NCBI RefSeq assembly: GCF_050750585.1
Contig: NZ_JBOJLM010000002.1
Coordinates: forward strand, 124,001 to 188,000
DNA: 64,000 bases
Direction: 5' to 3'
Origin: Salinimicrobium sp050750585
GTDB taxonomy: Bacteria; Bacteroidota; Bacteroidia; Flavobacteriales; Flavobacteriaceae
In this document: positions 17,103 through 25,808 of the stretch, piece by piece
Layout: each line of letters opens with the position of its first letter
Numbering within the stretch: position 1 is the first letter of the stretch
The notes under the pieces: generated by a model
Told to the model about the DNA's origin: nothing
The model's input: only the letters and a program-made list of their open reading frames with translations
Databases searched by the model: none
Made by a program: the position numbers and the translations under genes

Positions 17103-17615
17103 TTAATCGTGCTTAATTCGTTCATCGATAAACTTAAGTGCAATACCATCTGTGCCCATAAGATCGAACATTTCTAAAATTCTGCGGAACTGGTTTTCTT
17201 CTTCCATTTGTTCCTGAACAAACCATTGCAGGAAGTTCTCCGATCCATAATCCTGTACCTTACGGCATTTGCTGACTATGTTGTGTATAGATTTTGAAAT
17301 TTCGATTTCCTGATCCAGTGCGGTTTCAAAGATCTCCTGGAGGGAGCTATATTCGTGATTGATGTTACTTACTTCAGGGGAGTAAGCCGTCCCACCGTTA
17401 TCATTGATGAATTTGAAGATTTTGAGCATGTGCTCCCGTTCTTCGGCCGATTGTTTGTAAAAGAATTCGGCACTATTTGTTAGTCCGTTGTGATCACACC
17501 AGGAGGCCATGGCAAGATAAATTGCCGCTGAATGTGCCTCTTTGGAGATCTGCTCATTCAGCAGGTCCATCACATCTACATTAATTCCTATTTTTTGCCT
17601 TACTATATCTTTCAT
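17103..17615 (-). CDS. Bacterial non-haem ferritin
   Basis: A 170-residue FtnA-type ferritin that oxidises Fe(II) and stores it in a 24-subunit shell. The ferroxidase ligands are visible in LNEQISKEAHSAAIYLAMASW, SAEEREHMLKIFKF and FVQEQMEEENQFRRIL. The C-terminal part ends in IKHD. It is a monocistronic gene convergent with the Zn peptidase gene. The roughly 85 bases upstream are AT-rich; no Fur box was identified. Confidence 0.95.
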   Translation of the reverse strand: MKDIVRQKIGINVDVMDLLNEQISKEAHSAAIYLAMASWCDHNGLTNSAEFFYKQSAEEREHMLKIFKFINDNGGTAYSPEVSNINHEYSSLQEIFETALDQEIEISKSIHNIVSKCRKVQDYGSENFLQWFVQEQMEEENQFRRILEMFDLMGTDGIALKFIDERIKHD

Positions 17616-17702
17616 ATCTATTCTTTTTTTTAAAAATACGAAAAGAAAAGGGCTTTTTGAGACAGAAGCCGAATTTATACTTGATCTAAATTCAAAGACA
17701 GC

Positions 17703-18014
17703 CTAGTGGCTCACCAGGGAATTTAATTCCAGGATGCCAAAAGTAGATCTTAGAAGCTCTTTTAGATCAATGACCTGTAAGGTGTCAAACACAAACAAAT
17801 GTTCGCGGTTACACAGGGTAATAATTTCAATCCCGTTGTAGTTAAGATCCTTATCGAAGTGAGAAGAAATATCGATGCGCTTTACCTTTTGCCTCATCGC
17901 CAGGAGTTGGCAAAAACTAAACTTTACCTGTTTGTGGCCGAAGTCGATGTAAAAGCAACGACTGCGATCGCATTGGTAAGAGGTAAAGTAATATGATTTG
18001 TACAGCAGGTTCAT
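17703..18014 (-). CDS. Conserved hypothetical protein of about 100 residues
   Basis: A 103-residue protein without a recognised domain. The central part, FYIDFGHKQVKFSFCQLLAMRQKVKRIDISSHFD followed by GIEIITLCNREHLFVFDTLQVIDLKELL, has the alternating hydrophobic pattern of a folded cytosolic protein, and I recall similar short flavobacterial proteins with a LCNREHLF motif. It is on the same strand as, and about 95 bases downstream of, the saccharopine dehydrogenase gene. The function cannot be inferred. Confidence 0.65.
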   Translation of the reverse strand: MNLLYKSYYFTSYQCDRSRCFYIDFGHKQVKFSFCQLLAMRQKVKRIDISSHFDKDLNYNGIEIITLCNREHLFVFDTLQVIDLKELLRSTFGILELNSLVSH

Positions 18015-18109
18015 TCGGTAGCAAATGTATATCTTATTCAGAATTGTTCCAAATAAACATAGCTAAAACTCCAGAAACCTGATAAAGATCAATTACAAAG
18101 CATTTATCT

Positions 18110-19483
18110 TCAATTTCCTACCTCGCCAAAAGGATTATATCCCAGGTATGAATGTTCTTCTTCCCTAAAGGTAATTCCGTTTTCGGCCAGTTCCTTTAGA
18201 ATTGGGTCATACACCTCTTTAGTGATGGGTAGTTGCACGCCTGGAGTTGATATTGTTCCGTTGAGGATTTTTAAAGCGGCAATGGCTACAGGTAAACCAA
18301 CGGTTCGTGCCATGGCAGTTCGGGTTTGATCTTGCCCAATATTTACCATGGTGGCATCAATTTGCCTTTGTTCACCATTAATCTCGTACCCAAATTTGTG
18401 GTACATAACGATCATGTCCTTATCCTCTGGTGAAAGAGACCATTTTTCGGTTAATATCTTCTGAAGGATCTCTGCCGGGGTAGCGTTTTTTAAACCAACT
18501 TTTTTGTCAGGGTTGAAGATATCGAGTTCCAGAAGCTTGTCCCACATAATATCGTCCTGATCGATCTTCAGGTTATGCCTGAATTTTAATTCCACAGAAT
18601 CTGTTGGTGAGTAGGGGAGAAAAGAATTTACAAAATCGCGGTAGCTCATTTCTTCGGAATTCTCCATAGTGTAACTGTCGTCTGTCATGCCCAGTTGTAC
18701 AAACATATTCCAGGCCCGGCTGAAACCAACGCGGCGAATGGTTCCGCGGTAAAGCGTAAGGATTTCATCCAGTCCATAGATGCTTTTGTACTTTAAGGAA
18801 TTGCGGTTGGCATAGACTTCAAATTTTCCGTAGTCTTTTACCTCGAGAAATTCGGTTCTTCTAAAAAGGCGGTTATAAGGTATGTACTTGAACTTTCCCT
18901 CCTGCAGGAACTTTGCCACTCCGCCCTGTCCTGCCACTACAACATTGCGCGGGTTCCAGGTGAACTTGTAGTTCCAGAGGTTCGTGTCACTTTCGGGCGC
19001 TACGAGTCCGCCGGTAAAAGATTCAAAAAGCAGCATTTTCCCTCCCTGTTCTCTTATGCGGTCAATAACCTGCATAGCACTCATGTGGTCAATACCCGGG
19101 TCTACGCCAATTTCATTCATAAAGACGAGCCTCTTGTCTTTAACAGCATCATCCAGCTGCTGCATCTCTTCGCTTATGTAAGAAGCAGTAACCATGTTCT
19201 TTCCATAAGCTAGGCAGTCTTTAGCCACTTCAATATGAAAACGGGCCGGGAGCATGGAGATCACGATATCGGCATTTTGAACAGCTTTCTCTCTTTCCTC
19301 TCTCTTGAAAATGTCGAGTTGGGTGGCTTTTGCCCTGGGATGGTCTCCGGCTAACTTTTGAGCATTTTCAACTTCGAGGTCTCCTATGATAATCTGAAGA
19401 TCTTCGGGTTCCGATTTTTTTAGTAAATATTCAATGAGGACAGAGGTAGATTTTCCTGCACCTATGATAAGAATCTTGCGCAT
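18110..19483 (-). CDS. Saccharopine dehydrogenase family protein
   Basis: A 457-residue oxidoreductase. The Rossmann fold starts immediately with KILIIGAGKSTSVLIEYLL, and the rest (NEIGVDPGIDHMSAMQVIDRI, GGLVAPESDTNLWNYKFTWNPRNVVVAGQG) matches the saccharopine dehydrogenase/LYS9-like group. This enzyme would cleave saccharopine to glutamate and aminoadipate semialdehyde in lysine degradation; a glutaryl-CoA dehydrogenase gene at 41756-42934 would fit a lysine/aromatic catabolic capacity, but the link is inference. The gene is divergent from the DUF423 gene. Confidence 0.9.
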   Translation of the reverse strand: MRKILIIGAGKSTSVLIEYLLKKSEPEDLQIIIGDLEVENAQKLAGDHPRAKATQLDIFKREEREKAVQNADIVISMLPARFHIEVAKDCLAYGKNMVTASYISEEMQQLDDAVKDKRLVFMNEIGVDPGIDHMSAMQVIDRIREQGGKMLLFESFTGGLVAPESDTNLWNYKFTWNPRNVVVAGQGGVAKFLQEGKFKYIPYNRLFRRTEFLEVKDYGKFEVYANRNSLKYKSIYGLDEILTLYRGTIRRVGFSRAWNMFVQLGMTDDSYTMENSEEMSYRDFVNSFLPYSPTDSVELKFRHNLKIDQDDIMWDKLLELDIFNPDKKVGLKNATPAEILQKILTEKWSLSPEDKDMIVMYHKFGYEINGEQRQIDATMVNIGQDQTRTAMARTVGLPVAIAALKILNGTISTPGVQLPITKEVYDPILKELAENGITFREEEHSYLGYNPFGEVGN

Positions 19484-19562
19484 AAGGCTAAACTTTGAGT
19501 ATGTTTGTTAATTGTTTGGATAACGAATGTAATTAATTGAGAGCGTCTTTTAAAATTATACT

Positions 19563-19952
19563 ATGAACAGGAGATTATTGATCACAGGAGCATTGTTTGG
19601 AGTTATAGCTATTATACTTGGGGCTTTTGCCGCTCATGGGTTAAAATCACTTCTTTCTCTGGAGAGTATTCAGACCTTTGAAACCGGAGTTAAATATCAG
19701 ATGTACAGCGCTTTATTTCTTCTTATCCTGGGAGGGTTACCAATAGCGCCAGAAAAAGTTAAAAGAATTTGCTTCTACTTAACACTTTTTGGGGTTTGCT
19801 TTTTTTCAGGTTCTATTTATCTTTTGGCTACTAACAGCCTCACTTCTTTTGATTTCAGGACTATTGCCCTCATAACTCCCATTGGTGGTTCTTTGATGAT
19901 TATTGCATGGATTGTGTTGCTAATCAGCTTCTTTAAGTTAAAAAAGAAATAA
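19563..19952 (+). CDS. DUF423 (YgdD-like) membrane protein
   Basis: A 129-residue inner-membrane protein with four predicted helices, containing the family signature LGAFAAHGLKSLLSLESIQTFETGVKYQMYSAL. Members are widely conserved but have no established function. It is a separate unit upstream of pckA and is somewhat richer in A/T than its neighbours. Confidence 0.9.
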   Translation: MNRRLLITGALFGVIAIILGAFAAHGLKSLLSLESIQTFETGVKYQMYSALFLLILGGLPIAPEKVKRICFYLTLFGVCFFSGSIYLLATNSLTSFDFRTIALITPIGGSLMIIAWIVLLISFFKLKKK

Positions 19953-19989
19953 AAGAATTTAGCCTCAGCTGATTCTTTACAAGTTTTTC

Positions 19990-19997
19990 TACTTTTG
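19990..19997 (+). promoter_or_regulatory. pckA -7 promoter element
   Basis: TACTTTTG fits TAnnTTTG, 34 bases before the pckA ATG. No exact TTG lies at the expected -33 distance. Confidence 0.5.
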
Positions 19998-20030
19998 TTG
20001 ACCTAAACAAACCACTCAACTAAACTTTTT

Positions 20031-21632
20031 ATGTTGGCTAAAAAACGACTTACGAAAACGATTGCGCTAGAACAGTATGGTATTAATGATGCAGAAGTTC
20101 ACTATCAACTTTCTCCAAAAGACCTACATGACATTACTATTGAAAAAGGTCAGGGGGTAGAAGCTTCGTCTGGGGCTTTGGCAGTAAACACTGGGGAATT
20201 TACAGGAAGATCGCCCAAAGACAGGTTTATTGTTGAAGATGACATTACCAAAGACAGGGTTTGGTGGGGAAATATAAATATTCCCTTTGATCCTGATAAA
20301 TTTGATGCCCTTTACAATAAGGTAGCCGATTATCTTTCTGGAAAAGAAGTCTTTGCGAGAGACTCATACGCCTGTGCTGATGAAGATTACAGGCTGAATA
20401 TTAGAGTAGTAAATGAATATCCGTGGTCAAACCTCTTTGCCTATAACATGTTCTTACGTCCTGAGGAAAGTGAACTGGATGATTTCAAGGAAGACTGGCT
20501 GGTATTAAATGCTCCCGGTTTTATGGCCGATCCTGAAGTGGATGGAACCCGGCAGCACAATTTTGCCATATTGAACTTTACAAAAAAGATCGCACTCATT
20601 GGAGGAACAGGGTACACGGGTGAAATTAAAAAGGGTATTTTTTCGGCCCTCAATTTCATACTGCCAATTGATAAAAACACTCTACCCATGCACTGTTCTG
20701 CGAATGTGGGAGAAGAAGGAGATACGGCAATTTTCTTCGGCCTTTCGGGAACCGGGAAAACCACGCTTTCTGCCGATCCTGAAAGAAGGCTTATTGGAGA
20801 TGACGAGCATGGCTGGACCAAAGAGAACCGGGTCTTTAATTTTGAAGGTGGCTGCTATGCAAAAGTCATCAACCTCACCGAAGAGAATGAACCGGACATA
20901 TTCAGGGCTATTAAAAAAGGAGCTATTCTCGAAAATGTCATTCTGGATGAAAATGGAGAGGTAGACTTTGAAAATACCGAAATTACCCAGAACACCAGGG
21001 TGAGTTACCCAATTGATCATATTGACAATATTCAGGAGCCTTCTATTGGTGAAAATCCAAAAAATATCTTTTTTCTCACAGCCGATGCTTTTGGTGTTTT
21101 GCCTCCAATAAGCAAGCTTACTCCGGGGCAGGCAGCCTATCACTTTATAAGCGGGTACACTGCAAAGGTAGCAGGTACCGAAGCAGGTGTAGATGAACCT
21201 ATTCCAAGCTTCTCTGCTTGTTTTGGTGCGCCTTTTATGCCGTTACACCCCACGCGTTATGCTGAAATGCTGAGTGCAAAGATGAAAGAGAACAATACAA
21301 ATGTGTGGCTGGTAAACACCGGCTGGACTGGCGGGCCTTACGGAGTAGGTTCAAGAATGAAGTTGCGCTATACCAGGGAGATGATCTCTTCGGCACTTGA
21401 AGGAAAGCTTGAGAACGTAGAATACATTGAGCATCCGGTTTTTGGTTTGCAGATGCCGGTGGAATGTGAGAACGTACCTTCTGAAGTTCTCAATCCACGA
21501 AATACCTGGAAAGATAAAGAAGCTTATGACCGAAAGGCAAATCAACTTGCCGAATCTTTTCAAAAGAATTTTGAAGAATTCCAGGCGCAGGCTAATGAAG
21601 AAATACTTTCAGGTGCTCCTAAAGTATCTTAA
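20031..21632 (+). CDS. pckA: Phosphoenolpyruvate carboxykinase (ATP)
   Basis: A 533-residue ATP-dependent PEPCK that converts oxaloacetate and ATP into PEP, CO2 and ADP for gluconeogenesis (or the reverse, anaplerotic direction). The substrate motif TGEFTGRSPKDRFIV, the kinase-1a P-loop GLSGTGKTTLSADP (about residue 237) and the following DDEHGW metal-binding motif are all intact, and the R-Y-T-R and NTGWTGGPYG segments near the C terminus are as in the family. It is a monocistronic gene with its own promoter and terminator. Confidence 0.97.
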   Translation: MLAKKRLTKTIALEQYGINDAEVHYQLSPKDLHDITIEKGQGVEASSGALAVNTGEFTGRSPKDRFIVEDDITKDRVWWGNINIPFDPDKFDALYNKVADYLSGKEVFARDSYACADEDYRLNIRVVNEYPWSNLFAYNMFLRPEESELDDFKEDWLVLNAPGFMADPEVDGTRQHNFAILNFTKKIALIGGTGYTGEIKKGIFSALNFILPIDKNTLPMHCSANVGEEGDTAIFFGLSGTGKTTLSADPERRLIGDDEHGWTKENRVFNFEGGCYAKVINLTEENEPDIFRAIKKGAILENVILDENGEVDFENTEITQNTRVSYPIDHIDNIQEPSIGENPKNIFFLTADAFGVLPPISKLTPGQAAYHFISGYTAKVAGTEAGVDEPIPSFSACFGAPFMPLHPTRYAEMLSAKMKENNTNVWLVNTGWTGGPYGVGSRMKLRYTREMISSALEGKLENVEYIEHPVFGLQMPVECENVPSEVLNPRNTWKDKEAYDRKANQLAESFQKNFEEFQAQANEEILSGAPKVS

Positions 21633-21651
21633 GAATTACATAGAAATACAT

Positions 21652-21679
21652 AAAAAAACCGGCAACTGCCGGTTTTTTT
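21652..21679. terminator. Bidirectional terminator between pckA and hemD
   Basis: ACCGGC-AACT-GCCGGT with an A run before and a T run after; suited to the converging pckA and hemD genes. Confidence 0.88.
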
Positions 21680-21698
21680 ATTTCCAATTTTTCAGGAT

Positions 21699-22457
21699 CT
21701 AATGAGCCTTTTTATTTTGTTCCTTGATGTACTTTTCAAGAGCCATGGTCATGGAAGGTGTTTCGGGCGTTGGCGCCTGAATGTTCACAACCAGTCCGTG
21801 GTCTTTTGCAGCCTTTACCGTAGTGTTTCCAAAAACAGCAATTTTGGTGTCATTTTGTTTAAAATCGGGAAAATTCTCAAATAGGGATTTTATTCCGCTG
21901 GGGCTAAAGAACACCAGGATATCATAAAATACTTCCCTAAGGTGAGAAAGATCACTCACAACGGTTTTGTAGAAAACAGCTTTTTTCCAATCCACCCCAA
22001 GCTTATTCAGGGTTTTTGGCACATCTGGCTTCAGCATATCTGAAGATGGCAGGAGGAATTTTTCGTTTTTGTACTTCTTAATAAGGGGAGAAAGTTCAGC
22101 AAAAGTCCTTTTCCCCACGTAAATTTTCCGCTTGCGGTAAACTACGTACTTCTGTAGGTAATAAGCAACGGCTTCGCTCTGGCAAAAGTATTTTAAAGTA
22201 TCGGGCACTTTAAATCGCATCTCTTCAGCAATTCTAAAGAAATGGTCAACAGAATTACGACTGGTAAGGATAATTGCTGTATAATTTGAAAGGTCTACCT
22301 TTTGCTGTCTTACATCCTTGGAAGAAACGCCCTCAACGTGGATAAACGGGATAAAATCTATTTTTACTTTTTGTTTTTCTTCAAGATCAAAATAAGGAGA
22401 ATTTTCAACCTTCGGCTCTGGTTGAGATACCAGAATTGTTTTCACTTTCATATACAT
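21699..22457 (-). CDS. hemD: Uroporphyrinogen-III synthase
   Basis: A 252-residue HemD, which closes and rearranges hydroxymethylbilane to uroporphyrinogen III in tetrapyrrole synthesis. The family is poorly conserved; evidence is the two-domain alpha/beta layout with YTAIILTSRNSVDHFF (first domain), LPSSDMLKPDVPKTLNKLGV and VFFSPSGIKSLFENFPD, TKIAVFGNTTVKAAKDHGL (second domain). An alternative ATG is at 22451. It follows the DUF4271 gene by 5 bases, a pairing that I recall from other Bacteroidota. Confidence 0.88.
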   Translation of the reverse strand: MYMKVKTILVSQPEPKVENSPYFDLEEKQKVKIDFIPFIHVEGVSSKDVRQQKVDLSNYTAIILTSRNSVDHFFRIAEEMRFKVPDTLKYFCQSEAVAYYLQKYVVYRKRKIYVGKRTFAELSPLIKKYKNEKFLLPSSDMLKPDVPKTLNKLGVDWKKAVFYKTVVSDLSHLREVFYDILVFFSPSGIKSLFENFPDFKQNDTKIAVFGNTTVKAAKDHGLVVNIQAPTPETPSMTMALEKYIKEQNKKAH

Positions 22458-22462
22458 ATTTT

Positions 22463-23131
22463 TTATTCACCCTGGAACTTGGTAACCAGCTTATATAAAA
22501 TATAATAGGGTCCAATTTCAAGAGCGCAAAGATACAAAATAAAATAAAACCAATGGGTCGCAATGTACTGTCGGTTTTTGATAAAAATGCTGAGCAGGGT
22601 AATCAAATTCATAAGTAAAATGAGTCCCAGCAAAATGTAGAGTACCAGCCTTGTTGGTTCCCATGTATATATAAAAAATATAGAAACAGGGAGTAATATT
22701 AAGGCCATGAAATTGCGGTAACTAAGTTTGTAGAACAGGTAGTAGTTCATTTTATCATTGACCGAAACTACATCTGCCAGAATCTTTTCCAGGGAAAACT
22801 TGAGCAGCACAAAAGTCGTATATGCAGTAATTATCCTTAAGAAGGTTACCATTGGCCTCTCGGGGTAAGAATCGGAAAAAGTGAGGTAGTAAATAAAGAT
22901 AAACAGGCCTGCCGAGACCACATTCACAACAAAAAGAAGTACGTTAAATGGATGAAAAAGATTGGGGTCTTTTCCCTTTAAAAGAAGGTACTTATCTGTA
23001 GCGAAAAGCATGCTAAAGTGGGCAAACCTTTGAGTGAACGCATACCTGGCCACCACCAGCAGTACCAATACCAGTAAGAGTAGGAGGGTGATCCAGTCTT
23101 GAGAAACCACATGTCTTTCTATTACTTCCAA
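22463..23131 (-). CDS. DUF4271 membrane protein
   Basis: A 222-residue polytopic membrane protein of the DUF4271 family, with about six hydrophobic helices starting at WITLLLLLVLVLLVVARYAF. Between helices lies the conserved LEKILADVVSVNDKMNYYLFYKLSYRNFMALILLP. Function unknown. The gene immediately precedes hemD in the same transcript; a -7 element reading TACCTTTG lies 17 bases before the start codon. Confidence 0.87.
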   Translation of the reverse strand: MEVIERHVVSQDWITLLLLLVLVLLVVARYAFTQRFAHFSMLFATDKYLLLKGKDPNLFHPFNVLLFVVNVVSAGLFIFIYYLTFSDSYPERPMVTFLRIITAYTTFVLLKFSLEKILADVVSVNDKMNYYLFYKLSYRNFMALILLPVSIFFIYTWEPTRLVLYILLGLILLMNLITLLSIFIKNRQYIATHWFYFILYLCALEIGPYYILYKLVTKFQGE

Positions 23132-23147
23132 GCAGGAGAATTTTCTA

Positions 23148-23155
23148 CAAAGGTA
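23148..23155 (-). promoter_or_regulatory. DUF4271-hemD -7 promoter element
   Basis: On the minus strand the sequence reads TACCTTTG, a fit to TAnnTTTG; the start codon is only 17 bases further, so the leader would be very short. Confidence 0.5.
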
Positions 23156-23210
23156 GGATTAATACGATTAAAAGAAGTTTTAAAAAACCATCCTAAACTT
23201 TAAAAATAGT

Positions 23211-23218
23211 TACATTTG
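23211..23218 (+). promoter_or_regulatory. -7 element for the glycosyltransferase-dihydroorotase operon
   Basis: TACATTTG fits TAnnTTTG, 15 bases before the ATG at 23233. Confidence 0.5.
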
Positions 23219-23232
23219 TCCAAAAGAATTTT

Positions 23233-23964
23233 ATGCCAGATGGGATTGTTATAATACCCACCTACAACGAAAAAGAAAATATTGAAAAGATCATTAAAAA
23301 TGTCTTTTCTCTTCAGCGCGATTTTCATGTTTTGGTGGTGGATGATAATTCTCCCGATCAAACCTCCAGAATAGTCAGGTCTCTGCAATCGGTCTATGAG
23401 AATCGGTTATTCCTGATTGAAAGGGAAGGGAAATCTGGTTTGGGTACGGCGTATATCAAAGGTTTTGAATGGGTTTTGGAACGGGATTATAAGTACATCT
23501 TTCAAATGGATGCCGATTTTTCCCACAATCCCAACGATTTGATACGCCTCTATAATGCCTGTAAGCGGGGTGGAGCCCAGGTAGCGATTGGCTCCCGGTA
23601 TAAAACCGGGGTTAATGTGGTAAACTGGCCCATGAGCAGGGTGCTTTTATCGTGGCTGGCCTCAAAATATGTACGCTTCATAACAGCAATGCCTGTAGAA
23701 GATACCACGGCAGGTTTTGTTTGCTATGATAGAGAAGTGCTTGAGAGGATTCACCTTGACAAAATTAAATTTGTGGGCTATGCTTTTCAAATTGAAATGA
23801 AATTCAAAGCTTACCTGGCAAAGTTCAATATCGTGGAAGTGCCGGTAGTTTTTACCGACAGAACCCGCGGAACATCAAAAATGAGTGGTTCAATTATATG
23901 GGAAGCTGTTTTTGGAGTGATAAAAATGAAAATAAACAGTCTGTTTAATAAGATGACAATATAA
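23233..23964 (+). CDS. Polyprenol-phosphate mannosyltransferase-like GT2
   Basis: A 243-residue family-2 glycosyltransferase close to dolichol/polyprenol monophosphate mannose synthase. It would transfer a sugar from GDP-mannose or a similar donor to a polyprenyl phosphate on the cytoplasmic membrane face. Visible motifs: IIPTYNEKENIEKII, the metal/nucleotide motif VDDNSPDQT, FQMDADFSHNP (DxD), and QIEMKFKAY with FTDRTRGTSKMSGSI near the C terminus. There is no C-terminal membrane domain. The start of the dihydroorotase gene overlaps its stop by one base. Confidence 0.9.
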   Translation: MPDGIVIIPTYNEKENIEKIIKNVFSLQRDFHVLVVDDNSPDQTSRIVRSLQSVYENRLFLIEREGKSGLGTAYIKGFEWVLERDYKYIFQMDADFSHNPNDLIRLYNACKRGGAQVAIGSRYKTGVNVVNWPMSRVLLSWLASKYVRFITAMPVEDTTAGFVCYDREVLERIHLDKIKFVGYAFQIEMKFKAYLAKFNIVEVPVVFTDRTRGTSKMSGSIIWEAVFGVIKMKINSLFNKMTI

Positions 23965-25304
23965 TGAAGAAGGTACTAATTAAGAATGCAAAAATTGTCA
24001 ATGAAGGTGCTATCGTTGAAGGAGATGTTTTTATTGAAGATGGAATTATTAAAGAGATCGCTTCAAGTATAAGTGCCAAATCTCCTAACCTTACTATCGT
24101 CGATGCCGAAGGCAATTACCTTATGCCGGGGGTTATTGATGATCAGGTGCATTTCAGGGAGCCGGGGCTTACCCATAAAGAAACAATTGAAACAGGCTCA
24201 AAAGCTGCTGTGGCAGGTGGTATTACTTCTTTCATAGAAATGCCCAATACCCAGCCGCAAACCACCACTATAGAACTTCTTGAAGAAAAATATAAACTGG
24301 CAGAGGCTACCTCTTACGCCAATTACGCCTTCATGTTTGGAGGTACTAATGATAATCTTGAGGAGATCAAGAAAATAGACCCAAAAACAGTGCCGGCCCT
24401 CAAACTTTTTCTGGGCTCCTCTACAGGGAATATGTTGGTGGACGATGAAAAAGTGCTGGAGAACATCTTCAAAGAATCTCCTGTGCTCATCGCAGCGCAC
24501 TGTGAAGATGAAAAAACCATTCAGGAGAATCTACAAAAATATACCGAGGAGTATGGAGATGATATCCCGGTAGAGCTGCATCCTAAAATTCGCAGTGAAG
24601 AAGCCTGTTATATTTCTTCATCAAAAGCTGTTGCTTTAGCCAAAAAAACCGGGGCGAGATTACACGTTTTCCATCTTTCTACGGCAAAAGAACTCAAGTT
24701 GTTCGACAGTAAAAAGCCGCTTAAAGATAAAATGATCACTGCCGAAGTCTGTGTGCATCACCTTTGGTTTAATGATGGGGATTACGAGAAAAAGGGAACT
24801 TTCATAAAATGGAACCCTGCTGTAAAGACACAAAAAGATCAGGAAGCTCTCTTAAAAGGGTTGATTGAAGACAAGATAGATGTCATCGCGACAGACCATG
24901 CACCGCATACCCGCGAGGAAAAGAAAAACGTGTACACCAAGGCTCCAAGTGGCGGCCCATTAGTGCAACACGCTCTTCCTGCAATGTTGCAGATGTATCA
25001 TCAGGGTAAAATTTCACTGGAGAAAATTGTAGAGAAAATGTGCCATAACCCCGCTATTCTTTTTGATATTGAAAAAAGAGGGTTTATAAGAGAGGGTTAC
25101 AAGGCCGATCTTGTACTTGTTGATCTCAATGCTCCATGGGCTGTACAGCCTGGAAATACGCTGTATAAATGTGGCTGGTCTCCCTTTGAAGGTACTACTT
25201 TTAAATCGCGGGTGACTCACACCTTTGTCAATGGAAATTTAGTGTACAAAAATTTCAATTTCACTCCTTTTGTCCAAGCAGAAAGATTAAAATTTGACCG
25301 GTAG
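23964..25304 (+). CDS. Dihydroorotase with Gln in the first zinc motif
   Basis: A 446-residue amidohydrolase of the class-I dihydroorotase group, catalysing cyclisation of carbamoyl-aspartate to dihydroorotate in pyrimidine synthesis. Most metal-site motifs are present: IAAHCEDEKT, VFHLSTAKEL and ATDHAPHTREEK. The first motif, normally D-x-H-x-H, reads GVIDDQVHFREPGLTHKE, with Gln in place of the first His. I recall the DDQVHFREPG form in other Bacteroidota, so it is probably a lineage feature of a working enzyme rather than a dead copy. It overlaps the preceding glycosyltransferase gene and is followed by the DUF4296 lipoprotein. Confidence 0.92.
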   Translation: MKKVLIKNAKIVNEGAIVEGDVFIEDGIIKEIASSISAKSPNLTIVDAEGNYLMPGVIDDQVHFREPGLTHKETIETGSKAAVAGGITSFIEMPNTQPQTTTIELLEEKYKLAEATSYANYAFMFGGTNDNLEEIKKIDPKTVPALKLFLGSSTGNMLVDDEKVLENIFKESPVLIAAHCEDEKTIQENLQKYTEEYGDDIPVELHPKIRSEEACYISSSKAVALAKKTGARLHVFHLSTAKELKLFDSKKPLKDKMITAEVCVHHLWFNDGDYEKKGTFIKWNPAVKTQKDQEALLKGLIEDKIDVIATDHAPHTREEKKNVYTKAPSGGPLVQHALPAMLQMYHQGKISLEKIVEKMCHNPAILFDIEKRGFIREGYKADLVLVDLNAPWAVQPGNTLYKCGWSPFEGTTFKSRVTHTFVNGNLVYKNFNFTPFVQAERLKFDR

Positions 25305-25305
25305 C

Positions 25306-25806
25306 ATGAGGAAGATCTTCACAATTTTAGTGGTCTTTTTAATGCTGGTTTCCTGCCAGGAACTCAACCGTACTCCAAAGCCAGATAATCTCATTGCTGA
25401 AGATAAGATGGTGGAGGTGCTCACAGAGCTTTCCCTGCTGCACGGTGCCAGGAGCTACAACAAAACACTTTTGGAAGAAAAAGGTATAAATCCATACCCT
25501 TATCTTACGAAAAAATATGGGATAGACAGTACCCAGCTGGCGCAAAGCAATGAGTACTATGCACAGAACTATAAGCAGTACGAAGGGATATATGAGAGTG
25601 TAAAGGAAAATCTTGAACTCTTAATGGCCGAGTATGATTCCATTAGGGAAATGGAGGAAAAAATAAAGGATTCTCTTAGAGAAAATTCTGAAAGTAATAC
25701 TTTAGATACTTTGAACCGGCGGGAGTTAAGAAGGGACACTACCGGGCCTCTTCGTGTTGATCGGGGATTTTCCATGCCTGTTTCAAGAGGCAGAGATCAA
25801 CAGTAG
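25306..25806 (+). CDS. DUF4296 lipoprotein
   Basis: A 166-residue lipoprotein of the DUF4296 family. The lipobox is LMLVSCQE at residues 11-18 counted from MRKIF; the body is helical, with KMVEVLTELSLLHGARSYNKTLLEEKGI and a coiled-coil-like segment rich in Glu/Lys. I start it at 25306, one base after the dihydroorotase stop; an in-frame ATG four codons upstream overlaps that gene. The position after dihydroorotase is conserved in Flavobacteriaceae as I recall it. Function unknown. Confidence 0.87.
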   Translation: MRKIFTILVVFLMLVSCQELNRTPKPDNLIAEDKMVEVLTELSLLHGARSYNKTLLEEKGINPYPYLTKKYGIDSTQLAQSNEYYAQNYKQYEGIYESVKENLELLMAEYDSIREMEEKIKDSLRENSESNTLDTLNRRELRRDTTGPLRVDRGFSMPVSRGRDQQ

Positions 25807-25808
25807 AA

